Source: a virus
DNA length: 22,849 nt
IMG/VR virus record: IMGVR_UViG_3300006071_000101
Location: 1-22,849 of that record
Direction: 5' to 3' (one strand)
In this document: positions 1 through 7,422 of the stretch, in pieces
How the letters are laid out: every line of letters begins with the position of its first letter
Numbering within the stretch: position 1 is the first letter of the stretch
Program-made: the position numbers and the translations under genes
Notes under the pieces: model-generated
What the model was told of the DNA's origin: nothing
Databases searched by the model: none
What the model saw: the letters and a program-made list of their open reading frames with translations, nothing else

Positions 1-473
1 AAACTCATCTCCTCAACATCCAATTCAACATTGTAGTTATAAGAAGGCCAAGAACGAAGCATTCGATCAAATCCCACACTGATAATATCACTCCATATTT
101 TCTTTTCGGTAGGGTTACCAATCTTGGTTGTGATATTTGCGGCTGTATTTCGCTCCATAACCATGTCCACAAAACTGGATTTTTGGTTATCAACGATGAA
201 TTTCATCTGACGGAATGGCACATTGCTCATTCCTTGCATCTGTCTTGCGGCTACCTGACTATAATCTGTGGGAGGGAAACCTTTATAACATTTGTAGATA
301 CGTCCCCACTTACGTTCACGACCAGCATTGTCTAATCGAAGATTCCAACATATAGTAAATGCATCATTGGCTGTTTGGACACGGCTAGTAGGTGCTACAC
401 CATTGGAGTTGATGGTATTAAAACCCCAACTGGAGACACCCTCACGATTTACAATTCTTTTTGTTTTTGCCAT
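1..473 (-). CDS. Probable portal (head-tail connector) protein, C-terminus missing
   Basis: The minus-strand frame opens with ATG at 473 and stays open to the left edge, so only the first 157 residues are present. The protein begins MAKTKRIVNREG. It carries a Trp/Arg-rich stretch (CWNLRLDNAGRERKWGR), then a Q/R-rich segment and a helical part (QMKFIVDNQKSSFVDMVMER). The start is one base after the stop of the upstream minus gene, which suggests an operon. Position beside the terminase, and the pattern of an early aromatic/Arg region followed by a long polar helix region, suggest a podovirus-type portal. That call is inference. The open frame itself is clear. It could also be another virion protein. 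Confidence 0.5.
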   Translation of the reverse strand, partial: MAKTKRIVNREGVSSWGFNTINSNGVAPTSRVQTANDAFTICWNLRLDNAGRERKWGRIYKCYKGFPPTDYSQVAARQMQGMSNVPFRQMKFIVDNQKSSFVDMVMERNTAANITTKIGNPTEKKIWSDIISVGFDRMLRSWPSYNYNVELDVEEMS

Positions 474-474
474 T

Positions 475-864
475 TTAGCCTAGTGTTTGGTTCATTGCTT
501 GTCTGCGTTTCTGACAAGCGGTGCAACCCTTTGCGGCTTGTTCAAGGTTCGTTTGAACCCCAAGTGTTGCCGCAACACGATCACCCAAGCTAGCAAATGT
601 ATGTATTACATTAGCTACCTTGTCGCCAGCTTCTTGCCAACAGTATTGACCTGGGATTCTCCCACAAATTTGTTGTTCGATCAAGTAATCTAAATTATCT
701 GGCACTTCCACATTGTTATTTTTCATGTCACTGGCAACTTTGTTGGAGAATTGTCTGCCATAAGTCATCTCCATTCCATTGACACGATATTTAGTTCCCT
801 TGTCATCGCTGTACTCATACCAGAGTCCACTTGGGATCGGCCCGTTTTTATCCTTTAGTCTCAT
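475..864 (-). CDS. Small conserved phage protein with C-terminal CxxC
   Basis: A 129-residue protein starting at ATG 864 (MRLKDKNGPIP). A TTG at 873 in the same frame would add three residues; the ATG is preferred and neither has a clear SD. The N-terminal part has a WYEYSDDKGTKYRVNG stretch, followed by LIEQQICGRIPGQYCW and a C-terminal CTACQKRRQ. This layout (short beta region, QxC-R-P-x4-CW, then a CxxCxxR tail) is familiar from uncharacterised phage proteins near packaging genes. No function is assigned. It is the first gene of the minus-strand pair whose second gene is the probable portal, and it diverges from the terminase across a gap of about 52 bases. Confidence 0.7.
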   Translation of the reverse strand: MRLKDKNGPIPSGLWYEYSDDKGTKYRVNGMEMTYGRQFSNKVASDMKNNNVEVPDNLDYLIEQQICGRIPGQYCWQEAGDKVANVIHTFASLGDRVAATLGVQTNLEQAAKGCTACQKRRQAMNQTLG

Positions 865-916
865 GTAGATCAAATGATTTGCATTCTTTTTATATTTTTG
901 TCAATAGTTAATCCAC

Positions 917-2842
917 ATGGAATATAACGGATTGGTTTTGGATGCACCAAAAGACACAACATATGGCATCCCATATTTAGAGACTGTTCCACAGTTTGTT
1001 CGTGAGCTTTCTTGCTATGCATTAACCCGTGGAGAGTTTGGAAGGATACAAAGGATTAAACGAGGCATTAGAATTGAGGATACTGACCTTAAAAATCCTG
1101 CTCAACATATGGTTAATTGCTTTAACCTTATTTATGGCAACGATGTGTTACTCCATTCGCAAGGAATCCCGAATAATTATGCCCTAGACATCATTGATTT
1201 GTTCTGCAACGAGAATGATTGGGGAATTGCAGGGTGTGCATCCAGCGGAAAGACGTTTTCTGTGGCGGCTTGTATCGTGATGGATTGGATTTCAGCTCCC
1301 ACAGTCACCTCAACATACGTTGCATCTACCTCTTTGGATGCATCTGAAGACCGTTTGTGGGGTAAAGTTTGCACCCTTTACAGGACGGCAATGCGTAATA
1401 TTCAAACCCAATACAAGACTGCAACCATTGGAAATCTGGTTGAGTACCGAAGAATGATTGTTTTTGAGTCGATTGATACTCGTGATACGGAACGAGACTA
1501 TACAAATGCCATCAAAGCAGTTGCTTTTCCAAAAGGAGGCGAAGGTCAAAAAGCGGTTGATAATATGCGGGGTAGGAAAAACGAACGAGTGAGAGTTTTT
1601 TTAGATGAATTGGCAGAAATGGATCTGTATTGCCTCAATGTGCGATCAAATTTTACCGCAGGAAACGATGATGTTTTGTTTGGAGGCATGGCAAACCCAT
1701 CAAATACGGCAAATAACCCACATACGGAGCTATGCGAACCCGATGATCCTATGGGATGGGAGTCTGTGAATAGGTACACCAAGAGATGGAAAACCCGTAC
1801 AGGGGTTGCCTTGCACCTTTCTGGAGAAGAAAGTCCAAATCTTCAAGCTCCAGATGCAGAAATACCTCCTTTTAAGAACTTTCTGACTTATAAAAAAATG
1901 GAGGCAACATTAAAAATATGCTATGGCAATAAAAATGCCCTAGAATATTGGCGAAATGTCTATGGATGGTGGCCCGATAACTCTGTAGAACTTACAATTT
2001 TATCAAAAGCATTCATTGCTGGATGCGATTTGAACTTTGAACCTGTCTGGAGTGGCAGAACTAGGGTTGTTTGCGGATTTGACCCTGCATTTACTGCTGG
2101 TGGAGATAGATGTGCGGCATCTTTTTGCAGATTAGGGCAAAATGATACTGGTCGTAACGTAGGTTTCTATCTCGGAACTAGAGAATATGAGTCCAGCGTA
2201 GGTGATGTCTTTGAAGAATCCATAGCAATCCAGTTGGTAAAGGATTGTATTGAATTCGGTGTCCATCCAAGGGACTTTGGATTGGATATTTCTGGTGATG
2301 GTGGAAAGATGATGAGAGCAATCATCATTGAATGGAGCAAATTCCATCCAGAGGCTATGTTTGTATTCCCGATTTCCTCGATGGGTATGCCAACAGAGCG
2401 TAGGATCAGCAATCTTGATAAGCGTACTTGCAAAGAAGCATACGATAGATTGGTTACTGAATATTGGTTTGCTGTTCACACGGCATTCTCTACCAGATCA
2501 TTGGTTGGTATTGACGTAGATGCCCATTCCAAGGTCGTAAACGAGCTTTGCAGTCGTCTTTATTACCACAAGGGTAGGAAAGTGGCAGTCGAGAAGAAAC
2601 TCGACATGAAGCATCGTTTGAAGAAGTCACCCGATTTGGCTGACTCATTGACCTATGCTGTCCAGATGCTCCGCAGGGCAGGACTTGAATTTGCGTTTGA
2701 GGAAGAGACAGTTTCTTTAGACATCCAGGAAATCAGCGATTGGGAAAACCGATTGATCCATAGCAAAGGAACTACCCAAGAAAAAATTGAGGATGATGAA
2801 TGGGGATATGGTGGCAAAGGGACGGATGACGATGGATTTTAA
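917..2842 (+). CDS. terL: Terminase large subunit (packaging ATPase-nuclease)
   Basis: A 641-residue motor protein that pumps DNA into the prohead and cuts it. The ATPase domain has a Walker A-like GCASSGKT (106-113), a Walker B VRVFLDE (225-231) whose E231 is the likely catalytic carboxylate, and a motif III-like GGMANPSNTAN (257-267). The C-terminal RNase H-like nuclease domain has the three acidic clusters: D389 in CGFDPAF, D457 in GLDISGDGG and D573/D576 in SPDLADSL. Length suits a phage TerL. ATG 917 has no strong SD upstream. It is transcribed away from the probable portal, and the small subunit lies 5 kb away on the other strand. Confidence 0.96.
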   Translation: MEYNGLVLDAPKDTTYGIPYLETVPQFVRELSCYALTRGEFGRIQRIKRGIRIEDTDLKNPAQHMVNCFNLIYGNDVLLHSQGIPNNYALDIIDLFCNENDWGIAGCASSGKTFSVAACIVMDWISAPTVTSTYVASTSLDASEDRLWGKVCTLYRTAMRNIQTQYKTATIGNLVEYRRMIVFESIDTRDTERDYTNAIKAVAFPKGGEGQKAVDNMRGRKNERVRVFLDELAEMDLYCLNVRSNFTAGNDDVLFGGMANPSNTANNPHTELCEPDDPMGWESVNRYTKRWKTRTGVALHLSGEESPNLQAPDAEIPPFKNFLTYKKMEATLKICYGNKNALEYWRNVYGWWPDNSVELTILSKAFIAGCDLNFEPVWSGRTRVVCGFDPAFTAGGDRCAASFCRLGQNDTGRNVGFYLGTREYESSVGDVFEESIAIQLVKDCIEFGVHPRDFGLDISGDGGKMMRAIIIEWSKFHPEAMFVFPISSMGMPTERRISNLDKRTCKEAYDRLVTEYWFAVHTAFSTRSLVGIDVDAHSKVVNELCSRLYYHKGRKVAVEKKLDMKHRLKKSPDLADSLTYAVQMLRRAGLEFAFEEETVSLDIQEISDWENRLIHSKGTTQEKIEDDEWGYGGKGTDDDGF

Positions 2843-2879
2843 GATTGCTTTGTTTTATTTTGTTGAAAGAATTTTTTAA

Positions 2880-3650
2880 ATGAAGGAAATACTTTCTTTT
2901 GGTGGAGGAACACAATCTGCTGCTATAGCGGCTTTGATTATTCAAGGCAAATTACCAAAACCTGATGCTGTAATTATAGCTGATACTGGTTATGAGAAAT
3001 CTACAACTTGGCAATATTTAGATTCAGTCATTCGACCAGCATTTAAAAAAATTGGATTAGAAGTTCATAGGATAGGGCAAGAATGGGCTACTGCTGGTTT
3101 AATAAGCACAAGTGGAAATTCTGTTCTTATGCCCATGTTTACAACTCAATCTGATACTATTGGAAAATTAAGTGGTTATTGTAGCAACGAATGGAAAGTA
3201 AGGCCAATGGATCGGTATTTAAGAAAAGTTTTAGGAATACAAAAAAAAGATCAAAAAAAATGGATTGGTTACTCTCTTGATGAATCAAGAAGAGCGATTC
3301 GTATGATGGCATCTGAAGATTGGCAGAAAGGTCGTATAAGATTTCCATTAGTTCATGATGTTCCACTTAAAAGACACCAAGCAATTAGAGAGGTAGAAAA
3401 AATGGGGTGGCCCACTCCTCCAAGATCAGCTTGTTACTTTTGCCCAAACATGGGTGACGATGAGTGGAGGGATATTTCATCAGAAGAATTACAACTTGCT
3501 TCTCAACTTGAAAAAAAAATGCAAGAGACAGATCCTTTTGTTTTTCTACACAAAAGCGGAAAACCAATACTTGAAGTTGATTTTACAAAATCTGATGAAC
3601 AACCAGAATTATTTGAACGAGCTTGCTCTTCTGGTGTTTGTTTTGTTTAG
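2880..3650 (+). CDS. PAPS-reductase-like PP-loop protein with Cys pairs
   Basis: A 256-residue protein of the adenine nucleotide alpha-hydrolase superfamily. The N-terminal SFGGGTQSAA (6-15) matches the PP-loop that binds ATP or PAPS, followed by IIADTGYEKSTTWQYL as in phage PAPS-reductase-like proteins. C101 (GYCSNEWKVRP), C185 and C188 (SACYFCPN), and C249/C254 near the end could hold a metal or Fe-S cluster. True assimilatory sulfate reduction is unlikely in isolation. Relatives include DndC (DNA phosphorothioation) and tRNA thiolation enzymes, so a nucleic-acid or cofactor modification role is possible. The gene is visibly richer in A runs than the terminase gene, hinting at separate acquisition. 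ATG 2880 follows a weak GAAAGA. Confidence 0.85.
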   Translation: MKEILSFGGGTQSAAIAALIIQGKLPKPDAVIIADTGYEKSTTWQYLDSVIRPAFKKIGLEVHRIGQEWATAGLISTSGNSVLMPMFTTQSDTIGKLSGYCSNEWKVRPMDRYLRKVLGIQKKDQKKWIGYSLDESRRAIRMMASEDWQKGRIRFPLVHDVPLKRHQAIREVEKMGWPTPPRSACYFCPNMGDDEWRDISSEELQLASQLEKKMQETDPFVFLHKSGKPILEVDFTKSDEQPELFERACSSGVCFV

Positions 3651-3651
3651 C

Positions 3652-3677
3652 TTGACAGCTTCTTTTTTATTGATAAT
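3652..3677 (+). promoter_or_regulatory. Possible promoter downstream of the PP-loop gene
   Basis: TTGACA at 3652-3657 is a consensus -35 box. GATAAT at 3672-3677 resembles a -10 box, but the spacing is only 14 bases, shorter than usual. It would drive the guanidino-enzyme operon. Weak support. Confidence 0.3.
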
Positions 3678-3701
3678 TTTTGTCTGATCGAAAGATTGAG
3701 G

Positions 3702-3929
3702 ATGGGTGTGAATTCGTACCACATGATCCAAGAACATGGCTTTGACGAACCAAAACGTCCTACCCATTTGAGTAACGAGGAGAAGCGTACAGCATTCAGC
3801 GTAGCGGAGTGTTGTGGTTTCTTTTCTTTACTCTTTCCTTTCCTACATGGGTGGGGGGTAATGGGGGGTGTTTCCTTTCTCCTTTGGTTTTCTTTAGCCT
3901 GTGGTGTCTTGACTTGTTTTCAACACTAA
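3702..3929 (+). CDS. Uncertain small ORF in the 300-base gap before the guanidino enzyme
   Basis: A 75-residue frame from ATG 3702 (a TTG two codons upstream is also possible). The first half is polar and plausible (HMIQEHGFDEPKRPTHLSNEEKRT). The second half is hydrophobic (FFSLLFPFLHGW, VSFLLWFSLACGVLTCF) and could form one or two membrane passes, but it comes from T-rich and G-run DNA that looks non-coding. A split inverted repeat (TAGCGGAGT 3802-3810 and ACTCCGCTA 3935-3943) brackets this second half. It may be a real small membrane protein, a decayed gene, or chance. Confidence 0.35.
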   Translation: MGVNSYHMIQEHGFDEPKRPTHLSNEEKRTAFSVAECCGFFSLLFPFLHGWGVMGGVSFLLWFSLACGVLTCFQH

Positions 3930-3947
3930 AGCATACTCCGCTATCCT

Positions 3948-4904
3948 ATGAAGTTTTCTCCCCAAGAATTTAGAAACGGTTCAATCATCCCATCTGTTCT
4001 CAATGGAAAGGTTGATTCTTCCGTCTCTAGCCTAATAGGTAAATCAGAACCTGTTTCATTCGGTGGCGGTCAATACAAGCGGAAACCAAATTTCCTCATG
4101 TGTCCCCCAAAATACTTGTCCACGGCTATCCCGAACAACAAGTTTATGAAGGGTCAGAAAATTGATACTGAACGTGCCATGCGTCAGTACGCTCGCATCA
4201 AGAGACTCATTACTGCTCTCGGTGTTAAAGTCATTGAACTTCCTCCAACCAAAGGGGCACAAGATCAGCACTTTGTTGCTAACCTTGGACTCTCGGTAGA
4301 TCCGTTTATCTTCCTAGCCAAGATGTCTGCTCCTGGTCGAACCATCGAAGAAGAACCTGGTCGCAGATTCTTTGAGAAGATGGGTTATACAGTTCTCCAA
4401 CCTCCTCACTATTGGGAAGGCGAAGCTGAAACAAAACACTGGAAAGACAAAACGTATTTTGGCGGCTATGGAAAATTCTCCGATTGGAAAGCCCAAGAAT
4501 GGATTTCCAAAAAGGGTGGTATCGAAATCATACCTATGCGAATGGTGAGTGATGATCTCTACCACTTGGATTGCTGTATCCATGTCCTAGACAAAGAAAA
4601 CCTGATGGTTTGTCGTAGTGGCATTGATTCGGAATCATTTAAGAGATTAGAAAAACTCGCCAATATCATTGTTGTTCCCAAAGAGATGGAAGCAACTGGT
4701 GCTACCAATCTGATCCGTATCCCTGACAAAAACATTGTGATTAGTGGTATGTTCCAGCCAGAGTATGGTCAGTATCGCAATTCAATGGAATGGATGCTTA
4801 CTACAATGGACAAATTCAATAACTCTGTTATTTTTGCTGACATTGATGAAGCTGATAAAAACGGAGCCGATTGTTCATGCCAAGTAATGCACATGACTTT
4901 CTAA
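3948..4904 (+). CDS. Guanidino-group enzyme, DDAH/amidinotransferase superfamily
   Basis: A 318-residue protein with the landmarks of the pentein fold that acts on guanidino groups (dimethylarginine hydrolase, arginine deiminase, amidinotransferases). After ELPPTKGAQDQHFVAN (97-112), WEGEAE (156-161) stands where these enzymes have their acidic FEGGD/EAGD motif. H206 in YHLDCC is the candidate catalytic His. NGADCSCQVM (305-314) near the C-terminus gives C311 (or C309) as the nucleophile, matching the GGVSCMS ending of bacterial DDAH. All three catalytic landmarks are present and in order, so it is probably active. Substrate is unknown: free arginine derivatives, agmatine or a protein arginine are all possible. 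Its 3' end overlaps the next gene. Confidence 0.8.
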   Translation: MKFSPQEFRNGSIIPSVLNGKVDSSVSSLIGKSEPVSFGGGQYKRKPNFLMCPPKYLSTAIPNNKFMKGQKIDTERAMRQYARIKRLITALGVKVIELPPTKGAQDQHFVANLGLSVDPFIFLAKMSAPGRTIEEEPGRRFFEKMGYTVLQPPHYWEGEAETKHWKDKTYFGGYGKFSDWKAQEWISKKGGIEIIPMRMVSDDLYHLDCCIHVLDKENLMVCRSGIDSESFKRLEKLANIIVVPKEMEATGATNLIRIPDKNIVISGMFQPEYGQYRNSMEWMLTTMDKFNNSVIFADIDEADKNGADCSCQVMHMTF

Positions 4905-5065
4905 AATCTCTTTGGAGATGGTTGGTAGGTAGGATTGCTTTTATCAATGGGTATTGTCCAGAGTGTCTAACGGACTTGAAAGATTGTAATAAAAGTCCTT
5001 GCCATGTCTGTAATGTTCTCGGATACATAAGGCCGAATCAAGTATGGACTAGATTTAAGACATGA
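4877..5065 (+). CDS. Small zinc-finger protein
   Basis: Sixty-two residues from ATG 4877, overlapping the end of the previous gene by 28 bases. After an N-terminal amphipathic stretch (DFLKSLWRWLVGRIAF) come C27, C30, C37, C42 and C45 (YCPEC ... CNKSPCHVC), a compact likely zinc-binding knuckle. The stop TGA overlaps the ATG of the next tiny gene (ATGA at 5062-5065), which supports real translation of both. Function unknown; nucleic-acid or protein binding is a reasonable guess. Confidence 0.6.
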   Translation: MPSNAHDFLKSLWRWLVGRIAFINGYCPECLTDLKDCNKSPCHVCNVLGYIRPNQVWTRFKT

Positions 5066-5169
5066 ATAAAACAACCACATCACCCAATGCCAAAACTACA
5101 GTCTCCACAATGCGAGAAGCAAGAGTCAGTTACGGTACAAAGAAAACAAAGCGTAAGCCAAAGAAGTAA
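5062..5169 (+). CDS. Tiny Lys-rich peptide (35 aa)
   Basis: ATG 5062 overlaps the previous stop by four bases (ATGA) and the frame ends at TAA 5167-5169, one base before the next ATG. The peptide begins MNKTTTSPNAKTTVSTMREA and ends with a basic tail (GTKKTKRKPKK). It has no recognisable domain; the basic tail would favour nucleic-acid binding or packaging inside the virion. It resembles the other Lys-rich peptides at 13580-14513 in composition only. Confidence 0.55.
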   Translation: MNKTTTSPNAKTTVSTMREARVSYGTKKTKRKPKK

Positions 5170-5170
5170 T

Positions 5171-5488
5171 ATGAATGCTGAACAAGATGCTTTTGAGATA
5201 TGGAGCAAAGCTGGTTCAGCAGGGTTAGAGAAATATCGTAAAGGCCAAGCAGAACATAGAACAGATTTCTGGACTGCTGGTGCAGGATGGTATGCACAAA
5301 ACTTGCGAGATGAACAATTGGATCTAATTAGCTATCTTCATCACCTTATTGAAAGAATAGATTCCATGCAAGTATTGGCAGAGATGATGGAAAATGAGGA
5401 TGTCTCACTGCGAGATGCCGCAACAATACTCAAACAATTGACATCCAGTAATCCCCCCAACAAGGCTTGTCACCAATCTAATGATTAA
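5171..5488 (+). CDS. Small helical protein, function unknown
   Basis: Start taken at ATG 5171 (MNAEQDAFEIW), one base after the previous stop, rather than an upstream in-frame ATG at 5087 that would overlap the preceding peptide. The 105 residues contain a glycine-rich patch (SAGLEKYRKGQ) and a soluble helical middle (LRDEQLDLISYLHHLIERI). This middle resembles the MazG-like/dATP-dGTP helices seen in some phage proteins (QLDLISYLHH), but the catalytic ExxE/ExxD set is not complete by eye, so no function is claimed. The last eight bases overlap the phosphoesterase start. Confidence 0.75.
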   Translation: MNAEQDAFEIWSKAGSAGLEKYRKGQAEHRTDFWTAGAGWYAQNLRDEQLDLISYLHHLIERIDSMQVLAEMMENEDVSLRDAATILKQLTSSNPPNKACHQSND

Positions 5489-6287
5489 AAAACAAAAGCC
5501 AGTTGGAGCCGTAATTGTTTCTGACCTTCATTGCGGTTCCACGGTTGGTCTTTGGCCTGATGGACATGAAACATCCACGGGTAACAAAATTGGTCTAGGT
5601 AATAATCTCCATCAGCAATGGCTATGGCAATGCTGGCAAGACAAAGATGAGAAGATTAAAACTCACTTCAAAGGTAAGCCATTTGCTCTCATCATTAATG
5701 GTGATTGTATTGAAGGTAGGCATCATGGAACATCTGAAATTGTTGCCGCATTAAATCTTGATCATACCCTAGCCGCTATTGAATGCCTACGTCCTCTAGC
5801 AAAATTAGCCTGTGCAGTTTACATGACTGCTGGAACCGAGTGTCACGTTGGTGATTGGGAAAAGATGATCGCCAAAGAATTAGGTGCTACTTGGCTAGGT
5901 GACAAAGGATTACTAGAAATCAATGGCACACTCATTGATATTGCCCACCATATGCCGACGAGTTCTAGGGCATACCTTGAGGCTGGAGCAATGTCTATAA
6001 CAATGGGCAACGCCAGACAGAATTACTCCCGTGTTGGTCATAGGGTTCCAAAAATATATCTACGAGGCCATCGACACACGGGAGGAATCTTTAATGATGG
6101 TGCTGGTATATTCATGGTAACACCAGCTTGGCAGTTACTTACCAGATATGCCCACAAAGTTGTGGGAGATGCCATATGCCGCCCAGGTGTAGGAATACTA
6201 GATTGGAGTGGATGTGACAAAGGAGAACTACCAGCAACCAAAATCATTTCGTATGAACCGAAAGAAAATACACCCATCAGAAGCTGA
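5481..6287 (+). CDS. Calcineurin-like metallophosphoesterase
   Basis: A 268-residue protein with the ordered metal-binding motifs of the family: D15 and H17 in SDLHCG, D75 in NGDCIEGRHHG, a GNHE-like TAGTECHVGDWE around 117-126, H156 in DIAHH, and H197/H199 in RGHRHTGG. These bind two metals and cleave phosphomonoesters or phosphodiesters, possibly nucleic acid or nucleotides. Phages often carry such enzymes in early or auxiliary regions. The start overlaps the previous gene by eight bases and the 3' end overlaps the next by 35, so it is part of one compact operon. Substrate unknown. Confidence 0.85.
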   Translation: MIKKQKPVGAVIVSDLHCGSTVGLWPDGHETSTGNKIGLGNNLHQQWLWQCWQDKDEKIKTHFKGKPFALIINGDCIEGRHHGTSEIVAALNLDHTLAAIECLRPLAKLACAVYMTAGTECHVGDWEKMIAKELGATWLGDKGLLEINGTLIDIAHHMPTSSRAYLEAGAMSITMGNARQNYSRVGHRVPKIYLRGHRHTGGIFNDGAGIFMVTPAWQLLTRYAHKVVGDAICRPGVGILDWSGCDKGELPATKIISYEPKENTPIRS

Positions 6288-6552
6288 TTTACGAGAGAGC
6301 ATTATTAAATGTGCGGTTGATCTAATCAACACACCTACAAGAGATGAAGTATCTTATGGTGAATGGTTTTCTGTTAAAGACCTTGCAGGAAAAGTAAACT
6401 ATGGAAAAGATGCTATTCGTAGAAGATTAAAGAAACGAGTTGAATTGGGAGAAGTAGAAGAAAAGATCCAAAAGTGTAGGGTAGGTAATGCAGTCGTATC
6501 GTTAAGTCTATTCCGAATAATTCCCCAAGATGAAATTACCCGTCCGTATTAA
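6253..6552 (+). CDS. Winged-helix-like DNA-binding protein
   Basis: Ninety-nine residues from ATG 6253, starting inside the end of the phosphoesterase gene; a GTG at 6208 is a weaker option. The middle (WFSVKDLAGKVNYGKDAIRRRLKKRVELGEVEEKIQ) reads as a helix-turn-helix followed by a wing: an 'activate module' helix, a turn, a basic recognition helix, then a beta pair. It probably binds DNA, perhaps as a small regulator. Overlaps the following gene by 23 bases. Confidence 0.65.
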   Translation: MNRKKIHPSEADLRESIIKCAVDLINTPTRDEVSYGEWFSVKDLAGKVNYGKDAIRRRLKKRVELGEVEEKIQKCRVGNAVVSLSLFRIIPQDEITRPY

Positions 6553-6781
6553 GCTGGAAGACAAGAAGCTAGGCAGGGAACGTAACGATGGTCAGGCTAT
6601 CTTTGCAGATAAAAAGATAGAAATAGATCCACGACTATCTACCAAAGCCAGACTCAATATAGTTTTACACGAAGGGATACACATCCTTGACCCTAACCTT
6701 CCAGAATTGAAAGTTAGAGCCTACGCAAATCGTCTATCCGATCTCCTGTGGCGTGACCGCTGGAGACGAATAGAGAAATAA
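6530..6781 (+). CDS. Mini HEXXH metalloprotease-like protein
   Basis: An 83-residue protein. KIEIDPRLSTKARLNIVLHEGIH shows a strand, then a helix carrying HEGIH (H47, E48, H51), the HEXXH zinc site. This order (IxIDP, helix, HEXXH) is like the core of ImmA/IrrE or SprT-type phage metallopeptidases, but the protein is much shorter and a third metal ligand is not obvious; E59 or a later residue might serve. It may cleave a regulator or be a structural remnant. The C-terminus is basic (LWRDRWRRIEK). It ends convergently with the next minus gene, directly abutting it. Confidence 0.7.
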   Translation: MKLPVRIKLEDKKLGRERNDGQAIFADKKIEIDPRLSTKARLNIVLHEGIHILDPNLPELKVRAYANRLSDLLWRDRWRRIEK

Positions 6782-6979
6782 TTAGGCGTATTCTAAAATA
6801 CCCTTGGAATGATGTGCAATAAGTTGGAGGATAGCCTTACCCTCTTCAGTAGCAACATGACCCGTCCCTTGGCACTTCCAGCAGGGTTCCCCCAAACCTT
6901 CATCGTACCAATCGGTTCCTGTACCACCGCACTCATCACACGCCTTCTCAAGAGCATTCTTGTTGAATAGGTGTTTCAT
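6782..6979 (-). CDS. DnaJ-type zinc-finger small protein
   Basis: The only minus-strand gene within this part of the plus-strand run; its stop codon abuts the stop of the HEXXH gene. Sixty-five residues with two CxxCxGxG repeats: ACDECGGTG (C14, C17) and PCWKCQGTG (C33, C36). These are the repeats that bind zinc in the DnaJ cysteine-rich domain. No J-domain is present, so it is not a co-chaperone by itself. Such stand-alone CxxCxGxG proteins occur in phages; the role is unknown. Confidence 0.75.
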   Translation of the reverse strand: MKHLFNKNALEKACDECGGTGTDWYDEGLGEPCWKCQGTGHVATEEGKAILQLIAHHSKGILEYA

Positions 6980-7034
6980 AGAAGCTCATCACTAGACGAA
7001 TTTTTTCCAAACACAAGACTTTTTTTATTTATAA

Positions 7035-7259
7035 ATGAAACAACAAAAAGAAGCGTATGAGAAAGCAAAAGAATTGGCACTGAAGGGTGAAGACTTCAGT
7101 ATCTTAGTAGGCATCATAGATCCAGAACAAAGGATGAGGCTCCGAGCATTCGTTTTGAACTTGCCAGAGGAGTTAGCAAAGAAGACAATCTACGGAAGAG
7201 TCCAACTCTCACAGCAACCAGTAACCAAGAAATCTAGAGGCAGACCACGCAATTTATAG
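7035..7259 (+). CDS. Small charged protein with AT-hook-like tail
   Basis: Seventy-four residues from ATG 7035. The N-terminal half is helical and charged (EAYEKAKELALKGEDFSILVGI). The tail KKSRGRPRNL contains the R-G-R-P core of an AT-hook, which binds the minor groove of AT-rich DNA. A small DNA-binding protein is likely. It lies immediately before the repeat- and promoter-rich region 7260-7577, whose AT-rich parts could be a target (inference). Confidence 0.7.
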   Translation: MKQQKEAYEKAKELALKGEDFSILVGIIDPEQRMRLRAFVLNLPEELAKKTIYGRVQLSQQPVTKKSRGRPRNL

Positions 7260-7285
7260 GGAGTTTAGGAAGTTTAGGGAGTTTA
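7259..7285 (+). repeat. Three tandem 9-base repeats
   Basis: GGGAGTTTA (7259-7267), GGAAGTTTA (7268-7276) and GGGAGTTTA (7277-7285) lie head to tail directly after the stop codon of the AT-hook gene and just upstream of a promoter-like sequence. The middle copy differs by one base. Could be a protein-binding array. Confidence 0.8.
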
Positions 7286-7292
7286 CAAATGC

Positions 7293-7320
7293 TTGACACT
7301 TTTTGATAAATGCATAGGAT
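7293..7320 (+). promoter_or_regulatory. Sigma70-like promoter candidate
   Basis: TTGACA (7293-7298), a 16-base spacer, then TAGGAT (7315-7320). The -35 box is a full match and the -10 matches four of six. It points right, into a gap with no plus-strand gene until 8949, so it might make a leader or untranslated RNA. Confidence 0.4.
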
Positions 7321-7352
7321 TTGTAATCTCGTAAATGTCATCTACCACTTTT

Positions 7353-7422
7353 GTGTAGTGATGCACTCTACATAGAGCGAGTGTAGTGATCATGCTACAT
7401 ATATCCAAATTGTGTAGCAGAT
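7353..7422. promoter_or_regulatory. Operator-like repeat cluster
   Basis: GTGTAGTGAT occurs at 7353-7362 and again at 7381-7390, and a related GTGTAGCAGAT begins at 7412, giving spacings of 28 and 31 bases (about three helical turns). Each of the first two is followed by a CTACA (within CACTCTACA and CATGCTACA), giving dyads of the form TGTAG-N-CTACA. The word TGTAGTGAT recurs at 8873-8881 upstream of the small-gene train. This looks like a set of binding sites for one regulator. Confidence 0.5.

Noticed and set aside
5-193. Minus-strand frame starting MITKNPVLWTW
   Set aside because: Out of phase with the longer open frame 1-473, which has better composition and fits the operon.
864-916. 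Promoter for the divergent terminase/portal genes
   Set aside because: TTGACA is present on the minus strand, but no -10 at a suitable distance; too weak to list.
7353-7422. Possible CRISPR array
   Set aside because: Repeats are only 9-10 bases with uneven copies; operator-like instead.
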